Notes: generated by a model from the sequence alone, not told the origin. A DNA stretch of 64,000 nt from CAIKMD01 sp963803265 (GCA_963803265.1 CAWDLZ010000029.1:62001-126000), one strand, 5' to 3'; counted from the first letter of the stretch, positions 45,662 through 55,409 are shown. Numbers and translations: made by a program.

Positions 45662-46661
45662 GCTGCCGCGCGGCATCGACCGCGGCATAGGTGAGGATGC
45701 CGTCGGCCCCTGCCCGCTTGATCGACATCAGCGCTTCCATCACGACCGATCGCTCGAGCCAGCCGCGCTCGATCGCGGCGTGCAGCATCGCATATTCGCC
45801 GCTGACCTGATAGGCGAAGGTCGGCATGCCGAAGCGGTCCTTCACCCGGCGAATGATGTCGAGATAAGGCAGCGCCGGCTTCACCATCACCATGTCGGCG
45901 CCCTCGGCGATGTCGAGCGCGACCTCGCGCAGCGCCTCGTCGCCATTCGCCGGGTCCATCTGATAGGAGCGCTTGTCGGCCTTGCCGAGCGCGGATTTGG
46001 AGCCGACCGCGTCGCGGAACGGTCCGTAAAAGCCCGAGGCGTATTTCGCTGCGTAGGACATGATGCGGACGCCATCGAAACCTTTGCCATCGAGCGCATC
46101 GCGGATCGCGCCGACCCGGCCGTCCATCATGTCGGACGGTGCGATGAGATCGCAGCCCGCCTCAGCCTGCACCAGCGCCTGCTTGCAGAGAATCTCCACG
46201 GTCTCGTCATTGGCGACATAGCCCTTGCGCAGGACGCCGTCATGGCCGTGCGTCGTGTAGGGGTCGAGCGCCACGTCGCACATCACGCCGAGATCGGGAA
46301 ACGCCTCCTTCACCGCCCTGGTGGCGCGGCAAACGATGTTGTCGGGATTGAGCGCCTCGTCGCCCTCCTCGGTCTTGCGCTCGAGCGGCGTCGCCGGGAA
46401 TAGCGCGATCACTGGGATGCCGAGCGCCCGCGCTTCGCCCGCCGCCTCGACCAAGGCGGGAAGCGACAAGCGCTCCACCCCCGGCATGGAGGGTATCGCC
46501 ACGCGCGCCGCCACGCCGTCATGGACGAAGACCGGCCACAGAAAATCGGCCGGGGTGAGGACGTTCTCGGCCACGAGCGCCCGCGTCCAGGCGTCGCGCC
46601 GGTTGCGCCGGAGGCGCAGCCTCGGGAACGCGCCCAAGGGCTGGGAAGGATTGCGCGGCAA
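45648..46661 (-). CDS. hemB: Delta-aminolevulinic acid dehydratase (porphobilinogen synthase)
   Basis: Condenses two ALA molecules to porphobilinogen in heme synthesis. 337 residues, apparently from a TTG. Catalytic Lys residues lie in IMSYAAKYASGFYGPF and MVMVKPALPYLDII. The metal region CDVALDPYTTHGHDG lacks the three Cys of zinc enzymes, which places it in the Mg/K-dependent class typical of alphaproteobacteria. Divergent from motA across 125 bp. Confidence 0.96.
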   Translation of the reverse strand: MPRNPSQPLGAFPRLRLRRNRRDAWTRALVAENVLTPADFLWPVFVHDGVAARVAIPSMPGVERLSLPALVEAAGEARALGIPVIALFPATPLERKTEEGDEALNPDNIVCRATRAVKEAFPDLGVMCDVALDPYTTHGHDGVLRKGYVANDETVEILCKQALVQAEAGCDLIAPSDMMDGRVGAIRDALDGKGFDGVRIMSYAAKYASGFYGPFRDAVGSKSALGKADKRSYQMDPANGDEALREVALDIAEGADMVMVKPALPYLDIIRRVKDRFGMPTFAYQVSGEYAMLHAAIERGWLERSVVMEALMSIKRAGADGILTYAAVDAARQLRKG

Positions 46662-46740
46662 GGGGATAGGCCTCGTTTCCGATGTCGTGATGCCGGCCCG
46701 ATGATAGGCAGGAAAACCGCGGCGCGAAAGGGATTCTTAA

Positions 46741-46760
46741 CGTAAATCCCGCAATTTACG
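46741..46760. promoter_or_regulatory. Inverted repeat between hemB and motA
   Basis: CGTAAAT and ATTTACG form a perfect 7-bp inverted repeat with a 6-nt spacer, 27 bp before the motA ATG and 80 bp before hemB. It could be an operator for either gene or a small leader hairpin. No known binding motif is recognised. Confidence 0.35.
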
Positions 46761-46786
46761 GTGGTCCAACGGGGCCCTCACCAGCC

Positions 46787-47650
46787 ATGCTCGTCATCGT
46801 CGGCGCGGTCATCGTCATCGCCAGCGTCATCGGCGGTTATATCGCCAATGGCGGGAATCTCTTGGTTCTGTTCCAACCCTTCGAGATCATGATCATCGTC
46901 GGCGCCGCGGTCGGCGCCTTCATCATCTCGAACCGCAAGCCGGTGCTGTCCGCGACCGGCAAGGCGATCCCGGGCCTGCTGAAGGGCGAGAAACACGACA
47001 AGGACGCCTATCTCGAGCTGCTGACCCTGCTCTATTCGGTGTTCAAGATGGCGAAGACGAAGGGCGCGCTCGCGCTCGAGCAGCATGTCGAGAAGCCGGA
47101 CGAGAGCGCGTTGTTCCAGCGCTTCCCGAAATTCGCCGGGGATCATCACGCGGTGGTGTTCTTGTGCGACTACCTCCGCCTCCTCACCCTCGGCACCGAC
47201 AACCATCACGAGATGGAAACGCTGATGGACGAGGACATCGAAACCCACCGCACCGAGCATCACGCCGTCGTCAGCGCGATCAGCGCCGTGGCCGACGGCT
47301 TGCCCGCGCTCGGCATCGTCGCCGCCGTCCTCGGCGTCATCCACACCATGGGCTCCATTACCGAGCCGCCCGCGGTGCTCGGCCACCTCATCGCCGGCGC
47401 GCTCGTTGGAACCTTCATGGGCGTCCTGTTGTCCTACGGGTTCGTCGCGCCGATCGCTTCCGCCATCAAGGCGCGCGGCGAGGCGGAAGAGCGCTATTTC
47501 CTCTGCATGAAGGCCGGCATCCTCGCCTATATGCAAGGCTACGCGCCCAGCGTCGCCGTGGAGTTCGCCCGGAAGGCGCTCAACACCGATGTCCGGCCGA
47601 CCTTTTACGAGGTCGAAGGGGCGGTGGAGAACATGCCCGCGGCGGCCTGA
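46787..47650 (+). CDS. motA: Flagellar motor stator protein MotA
   Basis: Inner-membrane stator subunit forming the proton channel with MotB. 287 residues. N-terminal helix VIVGAVIVIASVIGGYIANG, the PFEIMIIVGAAVGAFIIS segment, HHAVVSAISAVADGLPALGI with the conserved Pro, and the last helix region GALVGTFMGVLLSYGFVAPI. It is immediately followed by motB, 3 bp apart. No other flagellar genes appear, so motAB is a separate transcription unit. Confidence 0.95.
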   Translation: MLVIVGAVIVIASVIGGYIANGGNLLVLFQPFEIMIIVGAAVGAFIISNRKPVLSATGKAIPGLLKGEKHDKDAYLELLTLLYSVFKMAKTKGALALEQHVEKPDESALFQRFPKFAGDHHAVVFLCDYLRLLTLGTDNHHEMETLMDEDIETHRTEHHAVVSAISAVADGLPALGIVAAVLGVIHTMGSITEPPAVLGHLIAGALVGTFMGVLLSYGFVAPIASAIKARGEAEERYFLCMKAGILAYMQGYAPSVAVEFARKALNTDVRPTFYEVEGAVENMPAAA

Positions 47651-47653
47651 GTC

Positions 47654-48614
47654 ATGGCGAAAAAAGCCGCCGCGCCGATCATCGTCAAGAAGATCAAGAA
47701 GGGCGGTCACGCCGCCCATCACGGCGGCGCATGGAAAGTGGCCTATGCCGATTTCGTGACCGCGATGATGGCGTTCTTTTTGCTGCTCTGGCTGCTCAAC
47801 GTCACCACCGACGTGCAAAAACGCGGCATCGCCGATTATTTCGAGCCGACCATCACCTCGAAATCGAACAGCGGCGCGGGCGGGGTCCTCGGCGGCCTGA
47901 CCGTCGGCAGCCCTGGCAGCGAGACCGTCTCGATGTCGCAGCCGAGCTTCCAGATCAGCCAGACTGCGCTACGCCAGCCCAATGAGGGCGATGACGGCAA
48001 TGAGGGCGGCAGCGCGGGCGACGACCAAGATCAGACCGACAGCGCCGGTGCGCCGCCTTCGAAGCTCAGCGATGAGGAGCTGCAAAAGCAGCTCGCCGGC
48101 CGCGAGGAGAAGCGCTTCGAGGAGGCCAAGGCGGCTCTGGAGACCGCGGTCAACAACGTGCCCGAGCTTCCAGGCCCTCGCCAAGAACCTGATGATCGAC
48201 GAAACGCCCGACGGGCTGCGCATCCAGCTCGTCGATCAGGACAAGACGCCGATGTTCCCGCTGGGCTCGGCCGAGATGGACGATTCGGCGAAGAAGCTGG
48301 TGGCGTTGGTGGCGCAAGTGATCCAGAAGCTGCCCAACAAGATCTCGATCACCGGGCATACCGATGCGACGCAATATGCGCTGGGCGCCAAATACACCAA
48401 TTGGGAACTGTCGGCCGACCGCGCCAATGCCAGCCGCCGCGAATTCCTTGCCGACGGGCTGTCGGCCGATCGGCTGCAGCGCGTGGTCGGCATGGCCGAC
48501 GGCGATCCGCTCGACAAGAGCGACGCTTCCGCGCCCGAGAACCGGCGCATCAGCATCGTCCTCATGCGCGAGGCCAAGGAAGCGCCGGCCGAAGCGGCGC
48601 CCGCCAAGCCCTGA
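47654..48614 (+). CDS. motB: Flagellar motor protein MotB, frameshifted
   Basis: Stator subunit anchoring MotA to peptidoglycan; about 319 residues after repair. The helix KVAYADFVTAMMAFFLLLWL carries the proton-carrying Asp. After a Glu/Gly-rich linker the OmpA-like domain shows ITGHTDATQY, NWELSADRANASRREFLADG and SAPENRRISIVLM. The frame breaks at about 48168, where GAGCTTCCAG should be GAGCTCCAG to read VPELQALAKNLM. The C-terminus is Ala/Glu-rich. Confidence 0.93.
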
Positions 48615-48662
48615 GCCGGCTGCCGAGTTCGACTCTCCGACGCGCCGCGCCATGATGCGCGC

Positions 48663-49283
48663 ATGCTGCGGATTTTGGGCCGGCCGAATTCCTACAACAC
48701 GCAAAAGGTGCTGTGGCTGCTCGACGAGCTCGGCATGCCCTTCAGCCTCGAGCTTTACGGGCTCGATCACGGCGGCAACCACACCGAGGATTACCGCCGG
48801 CTCAATCCGAACGAGCTGGTGCCCACTCTCGTCGAGGACGACTTCGTCCTCTGGGAGTCGAACGCGATCCTGCGCTACCTGGCCGGGACTCACGGCAGCG
48901 GCCGGGTCCTGCCCGCCGATCCGCGCGACCGCGCCCGTGGCGACCGCTGGCTCGATTGGGCGCTGACGACGCTGACGCCCGCGATCACGCCGGCGTTTTG
49001 GGGCTTGATCCGCGCGACACCCGCCAATCGCGACACCGCGAAGATCGAGGAGAGCGTCGCCCGCACCAACAAATGCTTGGCCATGCTCGACCGCTATCTC
49101 GGCGAGAGCCCCTATGTCGGAGGCGCGGAATTCAGCATCGGCGACATTCCGGTCGGCATCCTGACCTATCGCTTCTACACGCTGCCGATCGAGCGCCGCG
49201 ACCTGCCCCATCTCGAAGCCTGGTACCGCCGCCTCGGCGAGCGCCCGGCCTATCGCAAGCAAATCATGATCGGCCTCAGCTAG
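48663..49283 (+). CDS. Glutathione S-transferase
   Basis: Cytosolic GST of 206 residues. The thioredoxin-like N-terminal domain reads LRILGRPNSYNTQKVLWLLD with the likely catalytic Ser/Asn, then NELVPTLVEDDFVLWESNAI, where the Glu-Ser pair binds the glutathione gamma-Glu. The helical C-terminal domain contains EFSIGDIPVGILTYRF. Substrate unknown. A hairpin element begins at its stop codon. Confidence 0.9.
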   Translation: MLRILGRPNSYNTQKVLWLLDELGMPFSLELYGLDHGGNHTEDYRRLNPNELVPTLVEDDFVLWESNAILRYLAGTHGSGRVLPADPRDRARGDRWLDWALTTLTPAITPAFWGLIRATPANRDTAKIEESVARTNKCLAMLDRYLGESPYVGGAEFSIGDIPVGILTYRFYTLPIERRDLPHLEAWYRRLGERPAYRKQIMIGLS

Positions 49284-49312
49284 CCGGCTGCGCCGGTGGA
49301 GCAGCAGCCGGC
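49283..49312 (+). repeat. Stem-loop element, copy B, at the end of the GST gene
   Basis: A 9-bp perfect stem (outer arms 49283-49290 and 49305-49312) encloses the loop GCCGGTGGAGCA. The element starts on the last base of the GST stop codon and is in sense with that gene. It has no U-tract, so it may be an RNA 3'-end stabiliser or REP-type element rather than a classic terminator. Confidence 0.6.
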
Positions 49313-49384
49313 AAAACGATCTAGACACCAGCGCCGTCTCCGCCATAATCGGAAAGTGGAGACCGCGAAATCGAAAGACAGGCG

Positions 49385-50164
49385 ATGCCCGAGGGTGACG
49401 GCCAGGGCCAGGGCAAGGGGTTGCGGCGCGAGCGGCGGTCGTCGCCGGAGCGGCTTTCCGTTGCGCCTCAGCACTTCTACCGCACGGCGGCCCTGCCCTG
49501 CCCTTATCTGCCGAACAAGCTCGAGCGCAAGCTCGTCACCGAGCTGGCCGGCCGGCACGCGTCATCCCTTTATAACGAACTATCGCGTGCCGGGTTCCGC
49601 CGCAGCCACCATCTCGCCTACCGATCCGCCTGTGTCGGCTGCGACGCTTGCGTGCCGGTGCGGATTCCGGTCGCCGATTTCGTCGAAACCCGCTCGCTGC
49701 GGCGCATCCGCAACTACAACCGCGGCCTTATCGCGCGATCTCTCGATCCCGATGCAACGCTCGAGCAGTTCCGCCTGTTCCAGCGCTACCAGCGCTCGCG
49801 CCACGCCGACAGCGACATGGCGGCGATGACTTTCGGCGATTACCAGGCGATGATCGAGGACAGCCCGGTCGCTACCCAGCTCGTCGAGCTCCGCGACGGC
49901 GACGGCACGCTGCTCGGCGCGTGCCTGTTCGATCCGCTCGATGACGGGCTTTCAGCCGTTTACAGCTTCTATGCGCCCGAGCTTGCCAAGCGTAGCCTCG
50001 GGACGCTACTCGTGCTGGCGCTCATCGACGAGGCGCGCCGCCGGCATCTCGCGCATGTCTATCTCGGCTATTGGATCGCCGATAGCGCCAAGATGTCTTA
50101 CAAGGCGCGCTTCCGCCCGCTCGAAGCGCTCGAGCGCAACGGCTGGCGCCGTATCCTCGACTGA
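49385..50164 (+). CDS. bpt: Aspartate/glutamate leucyltransferase (Bpt)
   Basis: N-end-rule enzyme transferring Leu from Leu-tRNA to proteins with N-terminal Asp or Glu, marking them for ClpAP. 259 residues. Family blocks: CPYLPNKLERKLVTELAG, GFRRSHHLAYRSACVGCDAC, YSFYAPELAKRSLGTLLVLA and VYLGYWIADSAKMSYKARFR. Standard alphaproteobacterial gene, convergent with the large oxidoreductase gene across 22 bp. Confidence 0.94.
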   Translation: MPEGDGQGQGKGLRRERRSSPERLSVAPQHFYRTAALPCPYLPNKLERKLVTELAGRHASSLYNELSRAGFRRSHHLAYRSACVGCDACVPVRIPVADFVETRSLRRIRNYNRGLIARSLDPDATLEQFRLFQRYQRSRHADSDMAAMTFGDYQAMIEDSPVATQLVELRDGDGTLLGACLFDPLDDGLSAVYSFYAPELAKRSLGTLLVLALIDEARRRHLAHVYLGYWIADSAKMSYKARFRPLEALERNGWRRILD

Positions 50165-50186
50165 GCGCCCTTCGATAAAGCGGTCC

Positions 50187-53100
50187 CTACTCCGCCGCTT
50201 CGCGCATACCCAGCTGCTTGAGGCAGCGATCGATCCACAAGGCGCCGAGCTTCTCCGCAAGGCTGTTCTGCGACAGACGCTGGTGCAGCGCCGTGAAATC
50301 GACGCGGTCGAGCGGCTGATCCTGGTTGAAGCAGGAAAACACCACGGTCTCCGCGCCGGTCGCTGGATCCTTCTGCACTTGAAGGCATTGGGCGCAGATT
50401 TCCTTCATCATGCATTGCATCGGCGAGTTGATCGATGCGATCGCGCGAATCCCCGGCTTGAGATAGGGCTTCAAGACGCCTTTGCCCGCCGCCGCGACCG
50501 CCGCCATCATCGCGTCCGAGCCGATCACGATCAGGCGGTCGGCTTGATCCAGGTGAATGGGGATGTCGCCGAGGCGACCCATCCCGTAGGCTGCCATGGC
50601 TTGGACGATGTTGCCGATGAAGGTCTTGTCCTGCGGCCGCGAGGGCGTGAAGCCGGGCGCCACGTCGCAGCACCACACCACGACGTCGGCGGCGGCCTCG
50701 ATCTCGGGGACCTTGTAGCGATCCTGCGGTTTTTTGTAGCCGGCGAAATAAAGCACCGTCGAGCCGGCGGTGCGAAGCGCGCGGCCGATCGACAACAGCA
50801 CCGCATTGCCGAGCCCGCCGCCGACGAGGATCACGGTCTCGCCGCCCGGCACCTCGGTCGGCGTGCCGGTCGGCCCCATCAGGATGACGGGCTCGCCCGG
50901 CCGCAGCACCGAGCAGAGATCGGATGAGCCGCCGGTCTCCAGGACGATCGTGGACAAGAGTCCCTGCGCCGGGTCAACCGACGCGCCGGTCAGTGCCAGA
51001 CCTTCCATCGCCAGCACTGTGCCGGCGCTGCGCAAGGCTTGCGTCTCGTAATTCTGCAGGCGATAGAACTGGCCGGGCTTGAACGCGCGAGCGGCTATCG
51101 GCGCGCGCACCACGACCTCGACGATCTTCGGCGCAAGCTCGATGACCGCGTGAACGCGCGCGCGCAGTTCGTCGTCGAGGCGGGCGGCGAGCGCGGCCGG
51201 CGCGGGCGCGCTGGGCTCGCGGCGCGCCAGCATCCGGCTCACCACCGGATAGCCGAGCTTCGCGCCGCCCATCGCCTTCACCACATTGCCGGCAAAAGAG
51301 GGATGCAAATCGCCGAAGAAGCTGATCGTGCGTCCGTCGAGCCGATGGCTCATCAGCACTTGCACTTGATCGGGCTTGGCCACGCGCTCGGGCGTGACCT
51401 TGTTTCCATTCTCATCAAAGGCCTGGAAATACCGGCCATCGATCTGGATCTGCCCATCCTCGCGGCCGAGCACGGTATTGGGCTGGGTGCCGGCGGCGAC
51501 CAGGATGCTGCGCGCCGGCAGCGTCACCCGCTCGTCGGCCGCCACCAGTTTTCCGCTTTCCTCGTCGATGCGATAGCGAAACAGGGTCAGCGCTTCGGCG
51601 TGGCCGTATCGGTCGATCTCGACCGCCTCGGGCGCGAGCAATTCGGCGAAGCGGATGCCCTCTTCCATCGCCTTCGCCACTTCCTCGTGGTTGAGCGTGT
51701 AGCTTGGCGCGTCGATGAGGCGCCGGCGATAGGCGATCGTGACACCGCCCCATTTGCCGAGAAGCTCGGAAATGCGCGCGGGCCGGCCCTCGAGTTTCGC
51801 CTGCATACGCTCGGCGCGGATCGCCTTGGCGTGGGCGATGAAGGTCGCGGCGACGCCCTTCTCCTCGTCGCTCCAGCCCGCGCGCACTTCCGCCTCGCCG
51901 CGCTCGGCCGCCAGAATCTCGTATCGGGCGAGAAATTTCTCGACCTGAACGGGGTAATAGGCAAGCAATTCCGTCGCCGTGTCGATGGCGGTGAGGCCGC
52001 CGCCGATCACCACGATCGGCAATCGCACCGTGAGATTGGCGAGGCTCGATGCCTTGGCGGCGCCGGTCAATTGCAACGCCATGAGAAAGTCCGAGGCCTG
52101 GCGCACGCCGCGCGCGAGGCCGTTCTTCATCGCCACGATGGTCGGGCGTCCCGCGCCGGCGCACAGCGCGATGTGGTCGAAGCCTAAACCGAACGCATCC
52201 TCGATCGTGAGGGTGCCGCCGAAGCGGACCCCGCCATACATCGAGAATTGCGCGCGCCGCTCCAACAACAGCCGGATCACCTTGAGGAAATTCTTGTCCC
52301 AGCGCACGGTGATGCCGTATTCGGCGACGCCGCCGAACCCCGCCATCACCCTGTCGTCGAGCCCGTCCCACAATTCGGCGCGATCGCGCACGGGGCGGAA
52401 GTTCTTGCCGGCCAACGCGTCGGGCAAAGGCTCGATCTTGAGACCATCGATGCCGAAGACATGATGCCCTTCATTCATCAGATGATGCGCGAGGGTGAAT
52501 CCCGCCGGCCCCAAGCCCACAATCAGCACCTTGTAGCCGGTGTCGGGCCTGGGCAGCGGCCGGCGCAGATCGAGCGGGTTCCAGCGCGTCAACAGCGAAT
52601 AGATCTCGAACCCCCAGGGCAGGTCCAGCACGTCCCTGAGATTGCGCGTCTCGACCTGGGGAATATCCACCGGGTCCTGCTTTTGATAGATGCAGGCCTT
52701 CATGCAGTCATTGCAGATGCGATGCCCGGTGGCGGCCATCATCGGATTGTCGATGGCGACGATGGCGAGGGCGCCGATGCTGTTGCCCTGCGCCTTCACC
52801 AGGTTCATCTCGGAGATTTTTTCTTCGAGCGGGCAGCCCGCGAGCGTGACGCCGAACACCGTGTCCTGAAACTTGCCGGTCTTCTTGTCCTTGATGCCGT
52901 GCGAGCAACTGTCCTTGCCCTGCTCGTGGCACCAGATGCAGTAATTCGCCTGGTCGAGCGCGCCGGTCAGCGCCATCCCCGGATCGGTCAGAGCGAATCC
53001 CTCACGCCGGCGGCGGTCATGCTCGGGCAGATGCAGCATCGTGACGCCGTGTTCGGTGATCGTGGTCACCGGCACCAGATGGGTCATGTTGAGGCGGTGC

Positions 53101-53666
53101 GGCACCTTGAACAGCACGCCCTTGCCGTGGCGCTTGCGGCCTTCCGGCGCATGGGTCGCCCAGCCGGCATAGCGCGCCGCTTCGTCGAGCGCGTCGGCGT
53201 GTCTGGGCTCGTCCTCGAGCCAAGCCGCCACATGCTTGGCGAAGCTTGCTTCGGTGAGCGGCTCGCCAAAGCGCGCTTCGAGCGCCAGCGCCAGCGCCGG
53301 ACCGTCGATCTGCGCGGTCGCTTCCGGCGTCATGCCCTTGGCGGCTCGTCTTTGAACGAACAACCGCTTGACCGTGTAAATCGGCCCGAGGGCGGCATGC
53401 CGAGCCTGCAGGGCGCGAACCTCCGCCGCAATCCCGAACAGCGCGGCGATGAAATCCTCGAGATGCGGCGCGAGCGCGATCAGCAGCTCGGAATGATGCT
53501 TGGGGCTAAGCGCCTCGGGCGCGCGGCGGCCGGCCATGAGACGGTTGAACAGCTCGACATCGGCCGCCTGCACATGGTCGAGGAACGCGCAGTCAACGCG
53601 CGCCAGGCCGTCGCGGGCGTAAAGATCCGCGAAGGCGAGCCCATATAGCAGCTTCAGTTCGGCCAT
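50187..53666 (-). CDS. Very large flavin/Fe-S oxidoreductase: GltD-like plus PyrK-like fusion
   Basis: About 1159 residues in three parts. (1) An N-terminal helical region ending in Cys clusters, YCIWCHEQGKDSCSHG, AGCPLEEKISEM and ICNDCMKACIYQKQDP, fit for Fe-S centres. (2) A glutamate-synthase-small-subunit-like flavoprotein with FAD site VLIVGLGPAGFTLAHHL, NAD(P) site PIVVIGGGLTAIDTATELL and a closing SILVAAGTQPNT. (3) A ferredoxin-reductase/dihydroorotate-dehydrogenase-B-like domain (FKPGQFYRLQNYE, GETVILVGGGLGNAVLLSIG) with terminal Cys in KEICAQCLQVQ. It looks like an NAD(P)H-linked electron bifurcator or transhydrogenase-like module, but the acceptor is unknown. ATG 53666 is chosen. It stands alone. 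Confidence 0.8.
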   Translation of the reverse strand: MAELKLLYGLAFADLYARDGLARVDCAFLDHVQAADVELFNRLMAGRRAPEALSPKHHSELLIALAPHLEDFIAALFGIAAEVRALQARHAALGPIYTVKRLFVQRRAAKGMTPEATAQIDGPALALALEARFGEPLTEASFAKHVAAWLEDEPRHADALDEAARYAGWATHAPEGRKRHGKGVLFKVPHRLNMTHLVPVTTITEHGVTMLHLPEHDRRRREGFALTDPGMALTGALDQANYCIWCHEQGKDSCSHGIKDKKTGKFQDTVFGVTLAGCPLEEKISEMNLVKAQGNSIGALAIVAIDNPMMAATGHRICNDCMKACIYQKQDPVDIPQVETRNLRDVLDLPWGFEIYSLLTRWNPLDLRRPLPRPDTGYKVLIVGLGPAGFTLAHHLMNEGHHVFGIDGLKIEPLPDALAGKNFRPVRDRAELWDGLDDRVMAGFGGVAEYGITVRWDKNFLKVIRLLLERRAQFSMYGGVRFGGTLTIEDAFGLGFDHIALCAGAGRPTIVAMKNGLARGVRQASDFLMALQLTGAAKASSLANLTVRLPIVVIGGGLTAIDTATELLAYYPVQVEKFLARYEILAAERGEAEVRAGWSDEEKGVAATFIAHAKAIRAERMQAKLEGRPARISELLGKWGGVTIAYRRRLIDAPSYTLNHEEVAKAMEEGIRFAELLAPEAVEIDRYGHAEALTLFRYRIDEESGKLVAADERVTLPARSILVAAGTQPNTVLGREDGQIQIDGRYFQAFDENGNKVTPERVAKPDQVQVLMSHRLDGRTISFFGDLHPSFAGNVVKAMGGAKLGYPVVSRMLARREPSAPAPAALAARLDDELRARVHAVIELAPKIVEVVVRAPIAARAFKPGQFYRLQNYETQALRSAGTVLAMEGLALTGASVDPAQGLLSTIVLETGGSSDLCSVLRPGEPVILMGPTGTPTEVPGGETVILVGGGLGNAVLLSIGRALRTAGSTVLYFAGYKKPQDRYKVPEIEAAADVVVWCCDVAPGFTPSRPQDKTFIGNIVQAMAAYGMGRLGDIPIHLDQADRLIVIGSDAMMAAVAAAGKGVLKPYLKPGIRAIASINSPMQCMMKEICAQCLQVQKDPATGAETVVFSCFNQDQPLDRVDFTALHQRLSQNSLAEKLGALWIDRCLKQLGMREAAE

Positions 53667-53797
53667 TCTTCTTCCATCACCGCGCGCCGCAGGCACAGCG
53701 CCTATTTCCTTAATATTACTCGGGAATCTCGATGGCGCCTCGGAGAGCGACTCTCATACTTGAGCGCCGTCCGGCTGCCAAGCGGGACTTTTATTCT

Positions 53798-53820
53798 CCC
53801 GCCGCTGCTCCACGGGCGGG
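53798..53820 (-). repeat. Stem-loop element, copy C, after the gamma-glutamyltransferase gene
   Basis: A 6-bp stem (53798-53803 with 53815-53820) encloses a loop that reads CGTGGAGCAGC on the minus strand, sharing the GTGGAGCA core with copies B and D. It begins 9 bp past the stop of the leftward gene and is in sense with it. The rest of 53667-53828 holds no gene. Confidence 0.5.
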
Positions 53821-53828
53821 GGCGTGGC

Positions 53829-55409
53829 TCAAATCCCGAGCGCCATGCCGTCCTTCCGCGGGTCGGAGCCGCCGATAAGGATGCCCCGCGCGTGGTCGAT
53901 CCAGATCGCCTGGCAACCTCCCAGCGGCCCGGCGCGCACCACGCGATGCCCACGCCTGGCGAGATCCAAGACGATCGCTTCGGGCACCGTCGCTTCAAGC
54001 GCCAGTGAGCCGTCAAAGGCGAAGCTGCGCGGCGCCTCAGCCGCTGCCTGTGGATCGAGGCCGCAATCGAGCATCTCGATCAGTATGTGAGCATGGCCGA
54101 TCGACTGGAAATGGCCGCCCATCACGCCGAAGGGCATGACAGCTTTGCCGCCCTTGACCAGCATGCCCGGGATGATCGTGTGCATCGGTCGCTTGCCCGG
54201 CGCGATCGCGTTGGGATGGCCCGGCGAGAGGCTGAAAGAGATCGCGCGATTGTGCAGCATGACGCCACAGTTCGGAACCAGGATTCCGCTGCCGAAATCG
54301 TGGAACAGCGAGTTGATGAACGAGATCGCATTGCCGTCGCGATCGACGACGCAGAAATAGACCGTGTCCTTGTGCTCGGCCCCGTCCCAATGGACGGTGT
54401 CGGAAGCCTGGTCGAGCCGGATTTTCCGGCGCGCCGAATCGGCGTATTCCTCCGATAGATAATACTCGATATCCGTGGCCACGAAGCGCGGGTCGGCGAA
54501 AGCGGCGTCGCGCTCGCGATAGGCGGCCTTCGCCGCTTCTGCCAATAAATGGATGCGGTCCGCGTCGGTGAAGCGCTCGCCGCCCAGTTCATAGCCGGCG
54601 AGAATGCGCAGGATCATCAGTGCCGCGAGGCCCTGGCCGTTGGGCGGGCACTCGAACAGCTCATGCTCGCGGTAAGGCGCCGAGATCGGCGACACGTACT
54701 CGCAACGCTGGGCCGCGAAATCCTCAAGCGTATGGAGCCCGCCCAATCGGTTGAGCTTGGCGACAATCTCGGCCGCGACCTCGCCTTCGTAGAATCCGGC
54801 GCGGCCGGCCCGCGCGATCCGCCGCAAGGTTCCGGCCAGGGCAGGTTGGCGCAGCTTCTCGCCCAGCCCGAGCGGCCGCCGCGCCGGAGCGAACACGCGC
54901 GCGGCGTCGGGATCGAGCATCACCTTGGGAAAGCTGCCGGCGAAGTCGGCGGCGACCCGTGGCGTGATCGCGTAGCCCTCTTCCGCCAGCCGGATCGCCG
55001 GACGGAACAGCTCGTCCATCTCCTTGGTGCCGTGATCCGACAGGATCCGGCACCAGGCGTCGACCGCGCCTGGCACGGTGACGGCATGCGGCGAGGTGAC
55101 CTCGATCGCGTCGATGCCATGCTCGGTATACCAATCCACGGTCGCCTTGAGCGGCGCGCGGCCCGAGCCGTTGAGCGCCAGCGGCAAGCCGCCCTTCGGG
55201 GAATAGAGCACGAAGCAATCGCCGCCGATCCCGGTCATATGCGGCTCGACCACGCACAAGACTGCGATGGTGGCGATCGCGGCATCGACCGCGTTGCCGC
55301 CCTGGCGCAATGTATCGATGGCCGCGAGCGTGGCCAGCGGGTGCGAAGTGGCGGCCATCGCCGCGGCGCCGATCGCCGCCGAGCGGCGGGGCTGAACGAA
55401 GTCGCGCAT
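53829..55409 (-). CDS. Gamma-glutamyltransferase family protein
   Basis: Ntn hydrolase of 526 residues related to gamma-glutamyltranspeptidase and cephalosporin acylases. N-terminal family block QGGNAVDAAIATIAVLCVVE, then HMTGIGGDCFVLYSPKGG, VPGAVDAWCRIL and FECPPNGQGLAALMIL. The autocleavage Thr lies in HKDTVYFCVVDRDGNAIS; the following MTPFGVMGG-like block reads MPFGVMGGHFQ. No clear signal peptide is seen, so it may be cytoplasmic, unlike classic Ggt. Divergent from the thiolase gene with 77 bp between. Confidence 0.9.
   Translation of the reverse strand: MRDFVQPRRSAAIGAAAMAATSHPLATLAAIDTLRQGGNAVDAAIATIAVLCVVEPHMTGIGGDCFVLYSPKGGLPLALNGSGRAPLKATVDWYTEHGIDAIEVTSPHAVTVPGAVDAWCRILSDHGTKEMDELFRPAIRLAEEGYAITPRVAADFAGSFPKVMLDPDAARVFAPARRPLGLGEKLRQPALAGTLRRIARAGRAGFYEGEVAAEIVAKLNRLGGLHTLEDFAAQRCEYVSPISAPYREHELFECPPNGQGLAALMILRILAGYELGGERFTDADRIHLLAEAAKAAYRERDAAFADPRFVATDIEYYLSEEYADSARRKIRLDQASDTVHWDGAEHKDTVYFCVVDRDGNAISFINSLFHDFGSGILVPNCGVMLHNRAISFSLSPGHPNAIAPGKRPMHTIIPGMLVKGGKAVMPFGVMGGHFQSIGHAHILIEMLDCGLDPQAAAEAPRSFAFDGSLALEATVPEAIVLDLARRGHRVVRAGPLGGCQAIWIDHARGILIGGSDPRKDGMALGI

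Noticed and set aside
52248..53648. Plus-strand 466-codon frame over the large oxidoreductase
   Set aside because: Antisense shadow; the minus-strand protein has Fe-S, FAD and NAD motifs in order.
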